From NCBI GenBank assembly GCA_022605405.1, contig JABYQQ010000004.1:1922001-1986000 (forward strand): 64,000 nucleotides of DNA. Reading direction: 5' to 3'. The translations under genes were made by a program, and so were the position numbers. Below, in pieces: positions 33,683-45,469 of this stretch; within the stretch, counting starts at the first letter, position 1; every line of letters begins with the position of its first letter. The notes below the pieces were generated by a model that was not told the DNA's origin, ran no database searches, and saw only the letters and a program-made list of their open reading frames with translations. Source of the stretch: Earliella scabrosa (taxonomy: Eukaryota; Basidiomycota; Agaricomycetes; Polyporales; Polyporaceae).

Positions 33683-34410
33683 TTCTGACCCTTGCGCCTG
33701 TCACTCGTATGCTCCGCGAACAGCCTTCTCAAGCTACATTCTTCGTGCGTGCCAGATCCCGACGCTCGCTGACTCTCTCTTGTATATTTCGCACGCACCC
33801 ACTGCCTTCGCGTTTCATCTCCCGTCTTCCGTCACTTGTGTTGTGTCCTGGTTCTCGACCATTAGATGCATAGGCATTCCCGGCTTATGACCTCACCCAC
33901 GTACTATCGTAGTCCTCTGCGCATATCCTCACCCCCCAGCATTGACGTTATGTTTCTGCATGCATAGTTCTGTCTCTTATTCTCTCGGACACTCACATGT
34001 CTCTGTCTCCCTACTACAATTGACGAAATCCGCGCAACCAGCATCCCTGTACGCGCCGACGTTGGCGTCGTCGCTCAGGGACACGGGGTCCCCGCTCTTC
34101 CCGCTCAAGGACGCTGCTATGACCTTCTACACGTACGATACATCACACACTTCTGTCAACATAGTTGCATAAACGATCTCTCGTGGACCCTTGTAACGCG
34201 TGATATGCCGGATAGATCCACATCGAAATGGTATTACTGTTAGCAGTTCTACGGCTACCTGCTCAGCACAGCAACCCGGCGTGATGGACGCGATCTGAGC
34301 GAAATCGTTGATGCACTTGCTATTAGAGTTCGGGTCTGTGCGCCCGAAACAGCGGACTGTATTGCACATTGCGAAGATGTTCGTGGATTGCAGCTTCGCC
34401 ACCGCGAACT
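33683..34410. other. Convergent intergenic region
   Basis: 3' flanks of the ZDS1-like gene (+) and the carboxypeptidase gene (-). No gene seen. Confidence 0.6.
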
Positions 34411-36876
34411 TTACAATAGCGTCGACTCGTCGACGTTCAGGATGACCCATGTGAAGAACCGGATGGTCTCGATGAACCCTTCACCACGTAAGGCTGCAAG
34501 GAGTGGCAGAGCACGTCAGCTAGGGTCGCTCTTTTGCAATATGCGAGAAAAACGCACCCTCGTTCACTGTGTGCGCACCGTTGAACGAGTCTCCACCGTT
34601 GATGTGTCCGTAGCGGAAGATATGCTTCGTGAGCTTCCAGTAGTGCTTCGTGTCTGCGCAAGAGCCCGCGATCAGCCTCGCATTGGGGGCAGCTTGTGAA
34701 GGGAAAACCTACCTGTGTTGCCTGTGGACATCCCCGGCGCGACGAACGCCTTCTTGTCGTACCCCGTCCGGTTCGACGCGCCCAGCACGCCAACGATCGT
34801 GCCCGACAGCAGCCGGAACGGCCCGCTCTCGCCCAGCGGCGTCAGCGGCGCGGGCTCGAGCGCGGTGCCGAACGCGTCCGAGATCCTCAACAGCCCGTTC
34901 GCCGCCCCGCCGTCCGGCGCGCTCCTGAACCGCCCGAACGCATCGAGCTCGAGCCCAAAGCGCTCTACGACGGGCTGGACGACGCCGGCGATGCGCGCCT
35001 GGAGCGCGGCGACGGAGCTGTGGATGTCGATCCGGTGGTTCACGATCACCTCGGCGCGCTCGGGAAGCGCGTTCGTCTTCACGCCGCCGCGGACGACGTC
35101 CGCGGCCTGCGTCGTGCCCGCGAGCGCGGGGTAGAGCCGGTCGGTGCGCGCGAGGTACTGCTCGAGCTCGTGCAGCGCCGAGTCGGACGTGCGAGAGCGG
35201 GAGATGAGCGAGCGGAGGTGGTGGGGGAGCGCGGGGTCGTGGGCGGCGCGGCATTGGAGGAGGGAGTAGTAGATCCCGGAGCGGTTGAGGTGTGGAGTGT
35301 GCGGGTTGTCCTCGAGCTGCTTGATGACGGCGGCCAGCATGCCGATGCTCTGCAAAGACGAACATCAGGTTGACGGTGGAAAGGGCGAGCGGTGAGAGGC
35401 GGACGTACGGTGTGCTCTGGGGGTATGCTTGAATGGCCGCCGGGTGCAGAGATTTCGAACCGCACGTCGAATTTGCCCTTCTCCGCTACCCCGGGGTTGA
35501 CCATGATCACGTCGTCGGAGACGCTGTATCCGCCTGCAACAAGTCAGTCGAGCACCATTGCAGAGGAGCCCTTGAAGATCCTGACCTCCTTCGTCCACTA
35601 GAATAGAGAAAGCATATTCCCCGTAGGTGGCAAGAAGGTAATCCCGGATCGCGGTTGCGCCCTGGCACAATGATAAGCATGAATGCATGAATGCCTGAAT
35701 GTATGCGCCACACTTACAGATATACCGCCACGTTCTTCGTCGATGCCGTAGGCCAGCACGAAGGTGCGGGTTGGCTTGAAGCCCACGCGCAGCAGTTCCT
35801 CCACAGCGGTGCTTGTCGTGTAACCGCGTCAGACGAGGAGCACGGCATGATGTACAGTAGGGCATACGCACAGAGTTCCAATCAAGCCAGGCTTATCGTC
35901 GCAACTTCCTCTTCCCCAGATGTACTCCCCTGCAATCGCACACATTAAGCCAGCGTATCGGGGAGGAAACATAGCATTGTAGCTCACCATCGAAGAAGCC
36001 AGAGAAGGGTGGGTGGTGCCATTGGTCTACGGTCAATGGTTCCACTGGTACAACATCTGGGGACGAAGCTTGGAATGAAGGTCATATAATGCTGGTAACG
36101 GTACAGACCTTGGTGCGCAGTCAACAATGCGGGTTTCAGGGTATCATCGCTCCCTTGCCAGTGGTACACGAGCGCAAACTTGTTGACATGAGTCTTGCGA
36201 AGGGTCTTATGCCTATAGAAGAAACGGTTAGTGAGCGAGTTGGCGAGGGCGAACTGCTTGGAAGCGTACACCAGCGGGAATCGACGCTCAAGATACAAGT
36301 GTAGTTGTCCAAAGATCTCCCACCGCTCGTCTTGCCCGGGAGGCGCGAGGTCATCGTATGCCACAGTGCTACATGGCTCGAATCGTTAGCTTCAGTGAAA
36401 GAGCAGCATATATGGGTTGACACGCACGGGACGCGTACCGCACCTCCAAGCGACTCGTACGCCTTTAACTTGAACTCATCGGTTTGGTACTCCGCTTCCA
36501 GTGTATCGAGCCATGCGCCGTTCTTCACGGGGGCGATCGCATCAATCTGAGGGCACACACCATCAAAGTCCAGCTTTCGAGGCTCGACAGGCAATCCACA
36601 TATAGGACCGGTGTCTGGAGCTGGGGAATATGTATGCAGGATGAACAAGCCATACGCAACGAGCAATGCGAGACCGAAGTAGGTGCGAGGACCATATTCC
36701 CGACGTTGAGCAGTACTTGTACATCCAAGCTCCGGGTCGTGCGTGTGAGCCTGAAATCCAGAGGTTTGCTTTTCCGTCTTCACGCTCGGCAGCGTTGTAT
36801 GTGAAGCTGCGGAGGCCTCTTCCTGTCGACCCAGGAGGCGGTATAAGCGGTGGATCGGCCTGTCTTCCGAGCGCAT
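34411..36876 (-). CDS. Vacuolar carboxypeptidase S-like M20 metallopeptidase
   Basis: Eleven exons on the minus strand: 36876-36428, 36368-36270, 36212-36109, 36056-35988, 35929-35872, 35811-35718, 35661-35586, 35533-35409, 35349-34713, 34653-34558, 34493-34411; 629 aa, phases consistent. One N-terminal transmembrane segment (YFGLALLVAYGLFILHTY) makes it a type II membrane protein, as in yeast CPS1. Zinc and catalytic motifs: TAHQDVVPV, WGRGSCDDKPG, catalytic Glu in GIDEERGG, LVDEGGGYS, GGHSSIPPEHT, and the C-terminal APGMSTGNTDTKHYW. GRGSCDDK has Cys where fungal homologues often have Ser; the metal Asp is kept. Expected role: removal of C-terminal residues from peptides in the vacuole. Head to head with GPI12. 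Confidence 0.93.
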
Positions 36877-37153
36877 TGTGCCCGAGGTCGTCGTTGGGGT
36901 CGTAGAGGTGACTGAACAAAGCAGAGCCGTTTACATCTGGCTGAGTAAAGCGAGCGTGTGATGCGATAGCTCTATCCGCGATACCTCGACATCGCAGTCG
37001 ACATTGAGTCCCGCCCGGCCTCTCCGGACCGCCCGTGTACCAGTCGGCAATATCGGGTCGAAACTCCGCTGGGCGATGTTCCAACTTGTCCTCTGCCATG
37101 ACTGTAGGCCACCAAGTCTGCAGATCCACTCGCGCTATTGCATCTGATCCAGC
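36877..37153. promoter_or_regulatory. Shared promoter carboxypeptidase / GPI12
   Basis: 277 bp between divergent start codons, serving both genes. Confidence 0.55.
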
Positions 37154-38143
37154 ATGACTAGCATTCTCAGCTATTGGCTTCCAGTCCTTGTGGCATCACT
37201 ATTGTGGACATTCCTCTCGACTCCAGCACACCAGAACATAGACCTTGTAGCAGATAGCTCATCCAACATCCTTCTCTTGACGGCACATCCAGACGACGAA
37301 TGCATGTTCTTTGCCCCAACGCTCCTTGCGCTCCAGGAGACATTGAAGCCACCCCCAACACTCTACTCCTTGTGCCTGTCTGTAGGGAATGCCGATGGCT
37401 TGGGCGATGTACGCCGTCACGAGCTCGCGGCAAGCCTGGACGTTCTAGGAATCGGCGAGGGTAGAAGATGGGTTCTTGATCATCCGTGAGTACCATTGAG
37501 TGAGTCTAATGCTGAAGAACGAGAGGACTCGCTTGACCGTATTCCGTGCATCCTGACACGAGGGTTGTGACAGGGAACTGCAGGATAACTTCACTGCCGA
37601 GTGGGACCCGGATCTCATCGCGGAAGTACTCAAACCGTATGTCCTCGACCATCAGATCACAAGTGTATGTCTCCTCTCCCCTCGTTCTGGGTTCGCTCGG
37701 ACTGATAAGTGTCATAGATCCTAACATTCGATGACCATGGCATCTCCTCTCACCCCAATCACATCTCTCTCCCCAAGGGTGTTCTACATCTCTTAGGCTC
37801 GCTCCCGGCGGAGTCAGAGAAGCCCCGCCCATCACTGTACACCCTTACGACAGTCCCATTGCTCGAGAAGTACCTCGGACTGCTGTCCCCGCTCATCACC
37901 AAGGCGTCCTTGTCGCTTTCTCCACTCTGGAATGTAGCAGACGCGTCCGCCGACGCCGGAGTGGTTGCAGTGTCGAGTTGGAGTGGATATTTGCGAGCAC
38001 ATCAAGCGATGAGGCAACATTGGTCTCAGCTTGTATGGTTCCGTTGGCTGTACGTGTCGTTCTCCCGATACATGTGGGTGAATGACTGGGTCGAGGTGAT
38101 TCCTACCAGCGATGCGCAGACCGCTAGCTCCCCCGAGCCCTGA
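37154..38143 (+). CDS. GPI12: GlcNAc-PI de-N-acetylase (PIG-L)
   Basis: Three exons: 37154-37485, 37574-37664, 37718-38143; 282 aa. An N-terminal membrane anchor (about residues 4-20) is followed by the zinc-binding motif LLLTAHPDDECMFFAPT. Then come SVGNADGLGDVRRHEL, ILTFDDHGISSHPNH (second metal-binding motif, HPNH) and YTLTTVPLLEKY. It removes acetate from GlcNAc-PI in the second step of GPI-anchor synthesis on the cytosolic face of the ER. Length and motif order match the family. The 88-nt first intron is the longest. The 3' end converges on the DUF1770 gene with 104 bp between stops. Confidence 0.95.
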
Positions 38144-38247
38144 GCAGTCCGTATCAGCTTGTCTGGAAATGCATGCGCGAGGCTTGGTCCTTCAGGTCCG
38201 TATGATCGTATCGAGTGTACATTACTAGTGAAAATCCAATGGTAACA

Positions 38248-38896
38248 TCACCGGAATGATGAGTGTGTTGCAGGCGTTGGTGTCAAGACGCTGCCCACTC
38301 GATTTCGCAGCCACTGCACGCCATTGCCCTCGGGAGCATCGCCGCTTCTTGTCCCGCCCCGTGCCCACCACGCACGGATATGTGCGCCCAGCAACGCGCC
38401 GAATGGACGCAGGAAATGGCTCGCAACACCCCTGCACTTCTATCAGAAAATATGCAACACGGAGTAGCACTCGTAACACGCACCAGAGCGCACCCTGCAG
38501 CAGCGGGCTGATGACCTGGTCCCTCGTCGTGATCCAGAGCAACCGTCCCCACTGGACGTGCACGACCTCTCCCGCGCCCACCGCCAAATCCACCTCAGCA
38601 CCCTCCCCGCCCTCGTCCCCAGCCACCGCCTTCTCCTTCCCCTTCTCTCCCACCTTCGCGGGCACACGTTCGAGGCGCACATACTGCGAGACTCCGCGGA
38701 GGTAGCTGTACTCGAAGCGCAGGTCGGGCACAGGTGGGATGCGGCGGCGCTCAGTGATGCGGCGGAACTTGTCCTCGGCCTCTTCGGAGGCGTGGATCAT
38801 GTCGTCGAGTGTCTGGAGGCGGTGGAAGAGCTCGTGCTGGGGCTGGTCGGGCCTCGAGGCGTCGCTGTGAGGTGCAGACTGCACAGTGGGGTCCAT
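38248..38896 (-). CDS. Fungal DUF1770 protein
   Basis: Two exons on the minus strand, 38896-38484 and 38431-38248 (52-nt intron); 198 aa. The diagnostic part is RRIPPVPDLRFEYSYLRGV and ITTRDQVISPLLQGALW, followed after the splice by an amphipathic/hydrophobic stretch (FLRPFGALLGAHIRAWW). The GTGCGT donor restores the frame GALW-G-VASHF; reading through would give a frameshifted C terminus. This matches, from memory, the fungal-specific DUF1770 family, whose function is not established. The C-terminal helix region may associate with a membrane (inference). Its start codon is only 120 bp from that of CWC27. Confidence 0.85.
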
Positions 38897-39016
38897 GGTG
38901 GTGAAGAGCTTGGCGGACGCGAGACTCGAGCGCGCGTCATATGGTACCGGTCAAGCCGCAAGCGCCCTGGTGTACTCCGTGCTCTATACCACCATCGGCC
39001 ACTACGCTTCGACGAC
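38897..39016. promoter_or_regulatory. Very short shared promoter DUF1770 / CWC27
   Basis: Only 120 bp separate the two divergent start codons, so the transcription start regions almost certainly overlap or share elements. Confidence 0.6.
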
Positions 39017-41123
39017 ATGGCCCTGCCAACTCGCGGACGCATCATACTGGAGACAACGGTCGGGGAGATTGACATTGAGCTTTGGTCCAAGGTGCGCGTC
39101 CCCCGGTGACAATGCGGCCGCCAGTCATTCAACCCGTCCTGCAGGAAACACCCAAAACATGTCGGAACCTCATAGCTCTCGCCATGGAAGGTGCGTCGCG
39201 TCTCGATGGCGTGCAGCCATCTATTGACCGGGAATATAGGCTACTATGACGGTGTCATCTTTCACCGGTACGCGTATCTACACGACTGTTCATTGGGGAC
39301 ACGAGCCGACTGTCCGTCGCGTCTCACAGTGTCGTACCGAACTTCCTGGTGCAGACGGGTGACAGGACAGGGACGGGAGGAGGCGGAGAGTCGTTCTACG
39401 GAGGTGCGCATGCTCTACTTCCGATCATCATGTCTTCAAGTCTTCATACTCAGGGCACAGAACCCTTCGAGGATGAGATACACCCACGCCTGCGGTTCGT
39501 CCACCGTGGCTTGGTCGGTATGGCGAACAATGGCACTAAGAACTCGAACGACTCCCAGTTCTTCATCACTCTGGGTGAGCGCGACGCGAGCATACCTTCG
39601 GCAAGTCCGACCCCACTCTGACGATGGCCCGTCGCAGACCGAGCGGACGAGCTCAACGGCAAGCATACGCTCTTCGGACGCGTTGTCGGAGACACCATAT
39701 TCAGTGCGTGACCGTTAGAATGCATCAGGCTCGTCGTCCCTGAACAGCTGGCACCGGATAGATGCTTTGAAGATTGGTGAAATGGGTACGCCTCTATGCT
39801 TGTCTACACTGCACTTATACAGGCTCAGGTAGCCATTGCTAGAGCTCGACGCCAATGAACGGCCTCTATAGTGCGTCCAAACACTAGCCATCCCGTCTTG
39901 CCGTACTCGAAGCTGACACCCTCCACAGCCCTCCAAAGATCAAGCGCGTCCGCATCGTCGACAACCCCTTCGACGACATCGTCCCCCGCATCACCGCCGA
40001 AGAGAAACGCGCCCAACAGCGTGCGCGCGAACAGGCCCAGCGGGAGCGCGAGGAGGAGCAGCGCCGTCGCGGTGCCAAAAAGTCAGTCCGGGTCAGCCTG
40101 TTCTCTTATACGTCCGAGACCTGACCGGCAGCTCCTCCCCACAGAGACGTAAAGCTTCTGAGTTTCGGCGAAGAGGCTGAGGCGGAAGACGAGCCGGTGG
40201 TGTTCAAGAAGAAGCCAATCGTCCGACCAGACTGTCCGTGCCACCCGTCGCTCCCTTCTCCCGCCCCGCGCTGATGCATCATCGTTGTGTTGTTGTTTGC
40301 AGTGGTCGACAATCCAGCGCTGCCCGCCTCCATACCAGGGATGCCCGAACCGCCGGCGTCGAAGAAGTCTTCAAAACGAGACCGTGCGGAGGAGCGTAGC
40401 GCTGAGCCAGTGAGTACCTTGCATCCGCCCGTGTTGAACCACCGCTTACGCGAACGCCACGCGCAGGTCGAGATAGAGCCTTCAAAGAAGAAGAAGGATA
40501 AGGAGAAGGAGGACGACATTACCAGGATTCGCGAGCAGCACGAGCGCGAGAAGGCGGCGGCGGGCGACTCGCGCCGGTCCGAGATCGAGAAGATGGAGGC
40601 CGAGATCCGCAAGCTCACCCGGCGCGCGGGTGCAGGTGCGGGCAGCGACGACGAGGACGAGCCGGCGAGGAAGAAGCCGAAGAAGTCGTACCTCGAGGAG
40701 GAGATGGCCAAGTACGCGAAGGGCCGCGGGGCGCACAGGAAGGGCAAGGGGAAGAAGGACGAGGGCGACGTGCTCGCGGCGCTCAGCAGCTTCCGCTCAA
40801 AGTTGAAGAGCACTGCGCTCGAGGACTCGCCGCCACCGGAGCAGAAGGATGGGGATGGGGATGGGCAGGCGGGAGGCGCGGATGGTGCGGAGCCGAAGCC
40901 GCCGGGAGAGGAAGAGGGTATGGAGGTGGATGACGATGTGGGCTTCCTTGGGCATCTCCTACACTTCCCGAAGGGGAACGAGGAGGAGGTCGCCAAGGCT
41001 GAGCGGGAGTACGAGGTCATCGACCCGAGGCAGAGAGGCGCACGAGCAAGGGAAGAGGAGCGGGAGAGGAAACGCGCGATCAAGGCGAAAGATATCACTG
41101 GCGGTCGGGGCTATCGGAGGTAG
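39017..41123 (+). CDS. CWC27: Spliceosomal cyclophilin CWC27
   Basis: Twelve exons: 39017-39091, 39145-39190, 39240-39267, 39330-39403, 39461-39574, 39638-39703, 39762-39785, 39843-39870, 39929-40081, 40145-40233, 40303-40409, 40467-41123; 486 aa. The cyclophilin fold (1 to about 175) is complete: TVGEIDIELWSK, GVIFHRVVPNFLVQTGD, 'GMANNGTKNSNDSQFFITL', KHTLFGRVV. It is followed by the CWC27 hallmark ERPLYPPKIKRVRIVDNPFD and a long charged C-terminal region (Glu/Lys/Arg-rich coiled coil, GAHRKGKGKK). The PPIase pocket is atypical in this family, with ligand residues changed. It works in the activated (Bact) spliceosome with Cwc22 and is thought to hold the exon-junction factor eIF4A3. Exons of 24-28 nt were needed to keep the frame. 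Confidence 0.95.
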
Positions 41124-41395
41124 CGATCTTATGCTCATTCCTTGTCGTCTCGACTGGGAAATTCGGCCCATGATTGCGCATGAGTTATCTATCCGTTACC
41201 GTTTGTTCTTCCGTCTCGAATCCCATGCACCCAGGTTCGAAGTATCGGACAGATGTGATGGGCCTACAGGCATGGCTATCGTTGCTAGCGCTCCACCTGT
41301 ATGTAGTGGAGGACAGACGATGGATTCAACATGGAGGAGAACAACAACTGACTTACATGGGGATGCTACACTTGTACTTGTACAGGGAAAATAGG

Positions 41396-42783
41396 CTAAG
41401 ACTCAGACGGCTCTGGGTCAAGCTCCTGCGAGCTCGTTGAGACGCCTTGCATCCACTCAGAGACAGACTCTTCCACGCGTCGTTGCTCCTGGAGCTCAGC
41501 TTCAGCTTCAGCTGCCCTCCATGCCTCCTCCCTTGCCAGCATTCGCTCCTGTGCGCCTGGAAGACAGAAGGGAGCAGCCAGGAGGATATTGTGTGGGTCA
41601 AAGGAGACAGGAGCCTTGCTGTCCTCCTCCGCGGTCGCTGACTCCGCGGTCCTCTGGGGCATAGGAGGGGGCGGGCGATAGTTCGAATGTTCCTCAATCC
41701 GGCCCAAATTGACACCCCACAGCTCAACCACGGCGACAGCGAACATGTAATTGACGATGAAGGGAGAGGGAAGAGGGTTCTGAGCCATGGCTTGCTGGGT
41801 GAGCGACCGAGGTGGGAAGAAGGCGTCCATGCCTTGCGGAAAGTCGCGGAATTGATGGTGGAACCCAGGACGTTCATCCTTCAACCAGAACCAGCTCAGA
41901 CGCTGGCCCGGTAAAGGGTAACGTTCCGAGTTGCCCTCTATAGTCCTAACACCCTGGTTGAGATCATCACAACGGAGGACGTGGTTCGGAGTCTACAACA
42001 TCAAGAATGGGTTGATCAATTGTTGCAAATGGGTGTGCGCGCATACATGAAGGAGGGCTCCCAAGTATTTGTCAAACTTGTGGTGCAAGACAGTCTTCAG
42101 GATCAAGCCGTTGGCAGAGGAGCCTACGCTGAGGTCGGACAAGTCTTCGCCGTCCACGGTTGTGCCATTGGGGCAGCGTGTGTTGATGATGTGGGCCAAG
42201 AGCTGAGCAGCAGTTAGATGCGCTCATAGTGACGCGAACGTTGTGGAGAACACGTACGATATCTCCCTTAGCGTGCCCAAAGAAGTGAGCCCTCTCCGCC
42301 TCGTCGTGGTTAGCAGGGAACCCGGTAAAGATGCACGCTTCGCCGTCTCTGTCGTCAAGTTGCCGCTTGAATTTAACCGCTTGACGAGAAGAGTTACTTT
42401 GAGAACCCCCACGTTGCGTTACATCCCGACACAAGGGGCATATTTGCTCTAAGTATAGATGAGAACTGCATTCACAGGCGAAACAGCATGAATGAGATAT
42501 TACCGCCTGGTGTCTCTCTGAACACATACACGCCTTGATCTTCGACCTCGTCGTCGTCTTGCATAACGTGGGTATCATTGAGTCCCGGCCAGATCCGGAC
42601 GATGACGCCGTCACAGTAGAGGATCTCCCAGGCTAGGAAACGCAGAAATCTACTGACTCGTCCAGGGGCCGCGATGGACCGTAGAATGCCGGAGGGGATA
42701 TTGAGGTGGAATCCATCGGGATAGTCGCCTAGGAGAACGAGAGCAACAAAGCCTGGTGCTGGATGCAATTGTGCAGTTGACAT
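41396..42783 (-). CDS. Fungal HNH-endonuclease-type protein
   Basis: Four exons on the minus strand: 42783-42504, 42448-42258, 42202-42047, 41992-41396; 407 aa. The centre resembles the fungal HNH_2 domain: ACIFTGFPANHDEAERAHFF with 'GHAKGDI', then SSANGLILKTVLHHKFDKY, giving the H...N...H residues expected of a beta-beta-alpha metal nuclease. The N-terminal 90 residues form a conserved-looking beta-rich region, and the C-terminal part ends in an E/A/Q-rich helix. Such genes are multiplied in Agaricomycetes and their biological role is unknown; nuclease activity is inferred from the motif only. No signal peptide. An upstream in-frame ATG exists, but the chosen start begins the ordered domain. 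Confidence 0.8.
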
Positions 42784-43222
42784 GGCGTAGCTGTGTGTCA
42801 CGACGAGGAAGCTGAACGGCGAAGTTGAACATGCGATCGGTTCTGGGCCCTGGCAGAATGACATCACAGACCACTGCACCACATGCATGCGGCTGACGAT
42901 GACACGGGCGTCAGAGATACCTTTTTTGTCAGTGGGACATCGATCCGATGAACTGTGTGCTTGAACTTTTAAGCTGCTTGTCCGATGGATCAGGCGGTAC
43001 ATTGACAATGAAAGCGGGTGATACAAAGTATACCAGACTCTTGTGACCCAAGTAGCGTGCTATCTATCGTCCGATGTTTGTCCATGTACTTCTCCGAGGT
43101 GTACAGGCTGCAGGCGAAACTCATCTGCAATGTGCGAAGGTTACGCGAGGGGCCATGGGGCGGGCACATAGGAAGGGGGGAGGAGGACAGACGAGGGCGA
43201 CGTTGGTCCGCGCTCAGCAGCC
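42784..43222. other. Promoter of the HNH-type gene / 3' flank of thymidylate kinase
   Basis: No gene seen in this 439-bp spacer. Confidence 0.5.
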
Positions 43223-44160
43223 TCAGTCGCGAAAGAGCACCACGGTCGAGGACCCGCCGCCGAGCAGGCGGGAGTTCAGGATGGCGCGGAGTAGAGACCA
43301 GTGGACGATGATGTGCGCTTCCTCGAGCATCTGCTACAGCAGGTTAGATGTAGAGGTGGGAATTCCTCACCCGCTCATCCAGATCCGCCCACAACCTCGC
43401 CAGTGGCCTGTCCGTGCCCTGCGCAAGCGGCTGGACGAGCCGCCACATCTCTGCTGCGACCTCCTCCTTCGTGCCATCCGCATCCACCGCGATCCATCGC
43501 GACCCATCGCCCATCTCGACCCCGATGCGCTCAAAGACGTGCTCGACGCGCTCCTGAAAGTCGGACTTCTCGTAGCGTTCCGCACCAAAGCCGCCGCGTG
43601 CCTGCTGCTGTTCGGGCGAGACGGCGAGAAAGAGGGTGAGGTCGGGCGCGGGGAGGGAGATGTCTGGGCCGCGACACCACTCGTACGACATGCCCGGGGC
43701 GTTCTTCGCCGCTGAGAAGGCGATGCCCGAAAAGGCGTAGCGATCGCATATGATGGTTGTCCCTGCATCGAGTGCATCTGTTATGGACTTGCTGCAAGGG
43801 ACGGTCAGCTTGGCGTTGAGGCCGATGCGTGCTAGAACGCGCACTCACGCAAGCTCCCAGCGGTTCGCGGAGAAGAGGAGGTGGATCGCGCGGTCGTCCA
43901 TCTCGGACTCGGAGCGGAGGTACGAGTCGATGAGCTTACCGATCGGCGTCGTGCGGTCTGGGTATTGTGGGCTGTTAGCGTCCTAGCGGATCCGGAGCAC
44001 GATCGATGTGCCACACTCACTCACCGGGGAACTTGACGAGGCGGACGGGAATCTGTGCGGTCTTGAAACGTTCCTCGAGGAGCGCGACTTGGGTGCTCTT
44101 GCCGGACCTGTCGAGGCCCTCGACGACGATGAACGCGCCGCGTGCTTTCCGCTCTGGCAT
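43223..44160 (-). CDS. CDC8: Thymidylate kinase (dTMP kinase)
   Basis: Minus-strand exons 44160-44025, 43957-43849, 43791-43371, 43330-43223; 257 aa. Motifs: P-loop VVEGLDRSGKSTQ, DR motif RTTPIGKLIDSYL, 'IHLLFSANRWELA', the TMP-binding CDRYAFSGIAFSAAK, and the lid AERYEKSDFQERV. It phosphorylates dTMP to dTDP for DNA synthesis. The final exon (35 residues, ending in VVLFRD) is joined by a 40-nt intron with a CTAAC branch site. Without that splice the protein ends nine residues after WADLDE at a stop at 43344-43346 (230 aa), the usual length. The core is certain, the C-terminal extension is not. Head to head with the 280-aa gene, 191 bp apart. Confidence 0.93.
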
Positions 44161-44351
44161 GGTGGTCGTTGGATGAAGCTGAGGTCAAGCCACCGCGGGG
44201 AACGCGTCAGCGTGTATCGACGACGCGTCGCGCGTCTTCGGCAAATGCCATGGACCCGAGAGGGATGGCGGCGGGCTCTCAAGGGCTCTGAGTGCTACTT
44301 CTACCTACCTTCTCAATCATAGCTCTATCTCGCACCTCTCTTGACTGCAGC
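44161..44351. promoter_or_regulatory. Shared promoter thymidylate kinase / 280-aa gene
   Basis: 191 bp between divergent start codons. Confidence 0.55.
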
Positions 44352-45469
44352 ATGACAGAACCCGGACCTAGCTCTCTCAGACCGCCAAAGCCGCTCTATC
44401 GCAATAGCAATGGCTTCCAGCAAGAAGTCGATCTGAAGATGTCTGGCGCCGCGCCGTCAAAGCTAAACCTGCACGCGGTGGCGGCGAACCAGAAGAGCGC
44501 GTCCAAGGAGGATATTCGGGAGCTTCGCGACGCGGTGCAGAGGCGACAGATTGTGGAGGATATGATGAACCTCAAGGGCACGTTCTTCCCTGGGTGTGTA
44601 CGCATCATCTTACCTTTGCTTCCTGGCGTCGTGCAAGAACGTCTTACTGGGGAATACCCTCCTGGCGCCCTTCGTGCAGGTTAGACGCACTTAGGCAGGC
44701 TAACGAAACGCCTGAAACTTCTGAGACACTCAAAGCCCGGATTGAGGAGTTGCAGAAGAAACATGTTGAAGAAGTCCGGACGCTTTACGAGTGGCACGCG
44801 CAAGATTATTACGACGAGATGCTCGATATGTCGCGGTCGAAAGCAGATATCGATGATCTAGGCGTAGAGGTCAGTGTGGAAACTGCGACCCATGTCTGAT
44901 TTGCAGGAAGGCTGACGATGGGCCATCATCGCTCACGATGGACAACAGACGTTCTACCGGACCGGGCGGTCGTCTCAGGATATCGCCAACTCGTTCGACG
45001 ACGAGCTCGATCGCCACCACTATGCTCACTTACAGACGATACTTCCGCTCGTTAAGATGCGTAACGGCCTCCTCAAGCAGGAGGCGGCCGTGCAGAAAGT
45101 GCGCGACCAGCAATTCCCGCAAAGCCTCGAGCAGTATCATCAGCTGCGTAAAGATATCAAGGTTCGTCCACAGGGCTGCTCCCGCGGCGTTGATTTGTGG
45201 CACTCGCGCTGATCCCTTGCGTAGCTTCGAATCGCGCGGTTCCTCGCCGCCCCGGAGATGACGCGTGACCGAACCACGCAAGAGTTCGGTTGGACGTACG
45301 CGCAGGTCACTCCTCTCACCAAAGCATACAAGAATAACGTAGGTCGTCATGGGTATATATACTATGTGTGGCCCTACAACTCGAGTACTTTCAGGATAAC
45401 TTCAGGACGGAGGTACAACAGTTGCTGCAAGAGGTTGAAGTTCGTGATCCTCGGTTGGTCAAGCAATGA
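44352..45469 (+). CDS. Unrecognised helical protein, 280 aa
   Basis: Five exons: 44352-44593, 44680-44869, 44949-45161, 45225-45338, 45386-45469; 280 aa with all phases consistent, which is strong evidence that it codes. It is mostly alpha-helical and charged, with coiled-coil-like stretches (KARIEELQKKHVEEVRTLY; LLKQEAAVQKVRDQQF) and a short N-terminal disordered segment. No catalytic motif, signal peptide or membrane segment. I do not recognise the family. Size and helical character would fit a subunit of a larger assembly (kinetochore- or tethering-type), but nothing in the sequence proves this. It shares a promoter region with thymidylate kinase. Confidence 0.78.

Noticed and set aside
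34696..35373. 225-codon plus-strand frame inside the carboxypeptidase gene
   Set aside because: Antisense shadow of the GC-rich large exon of the M20 peptidase.
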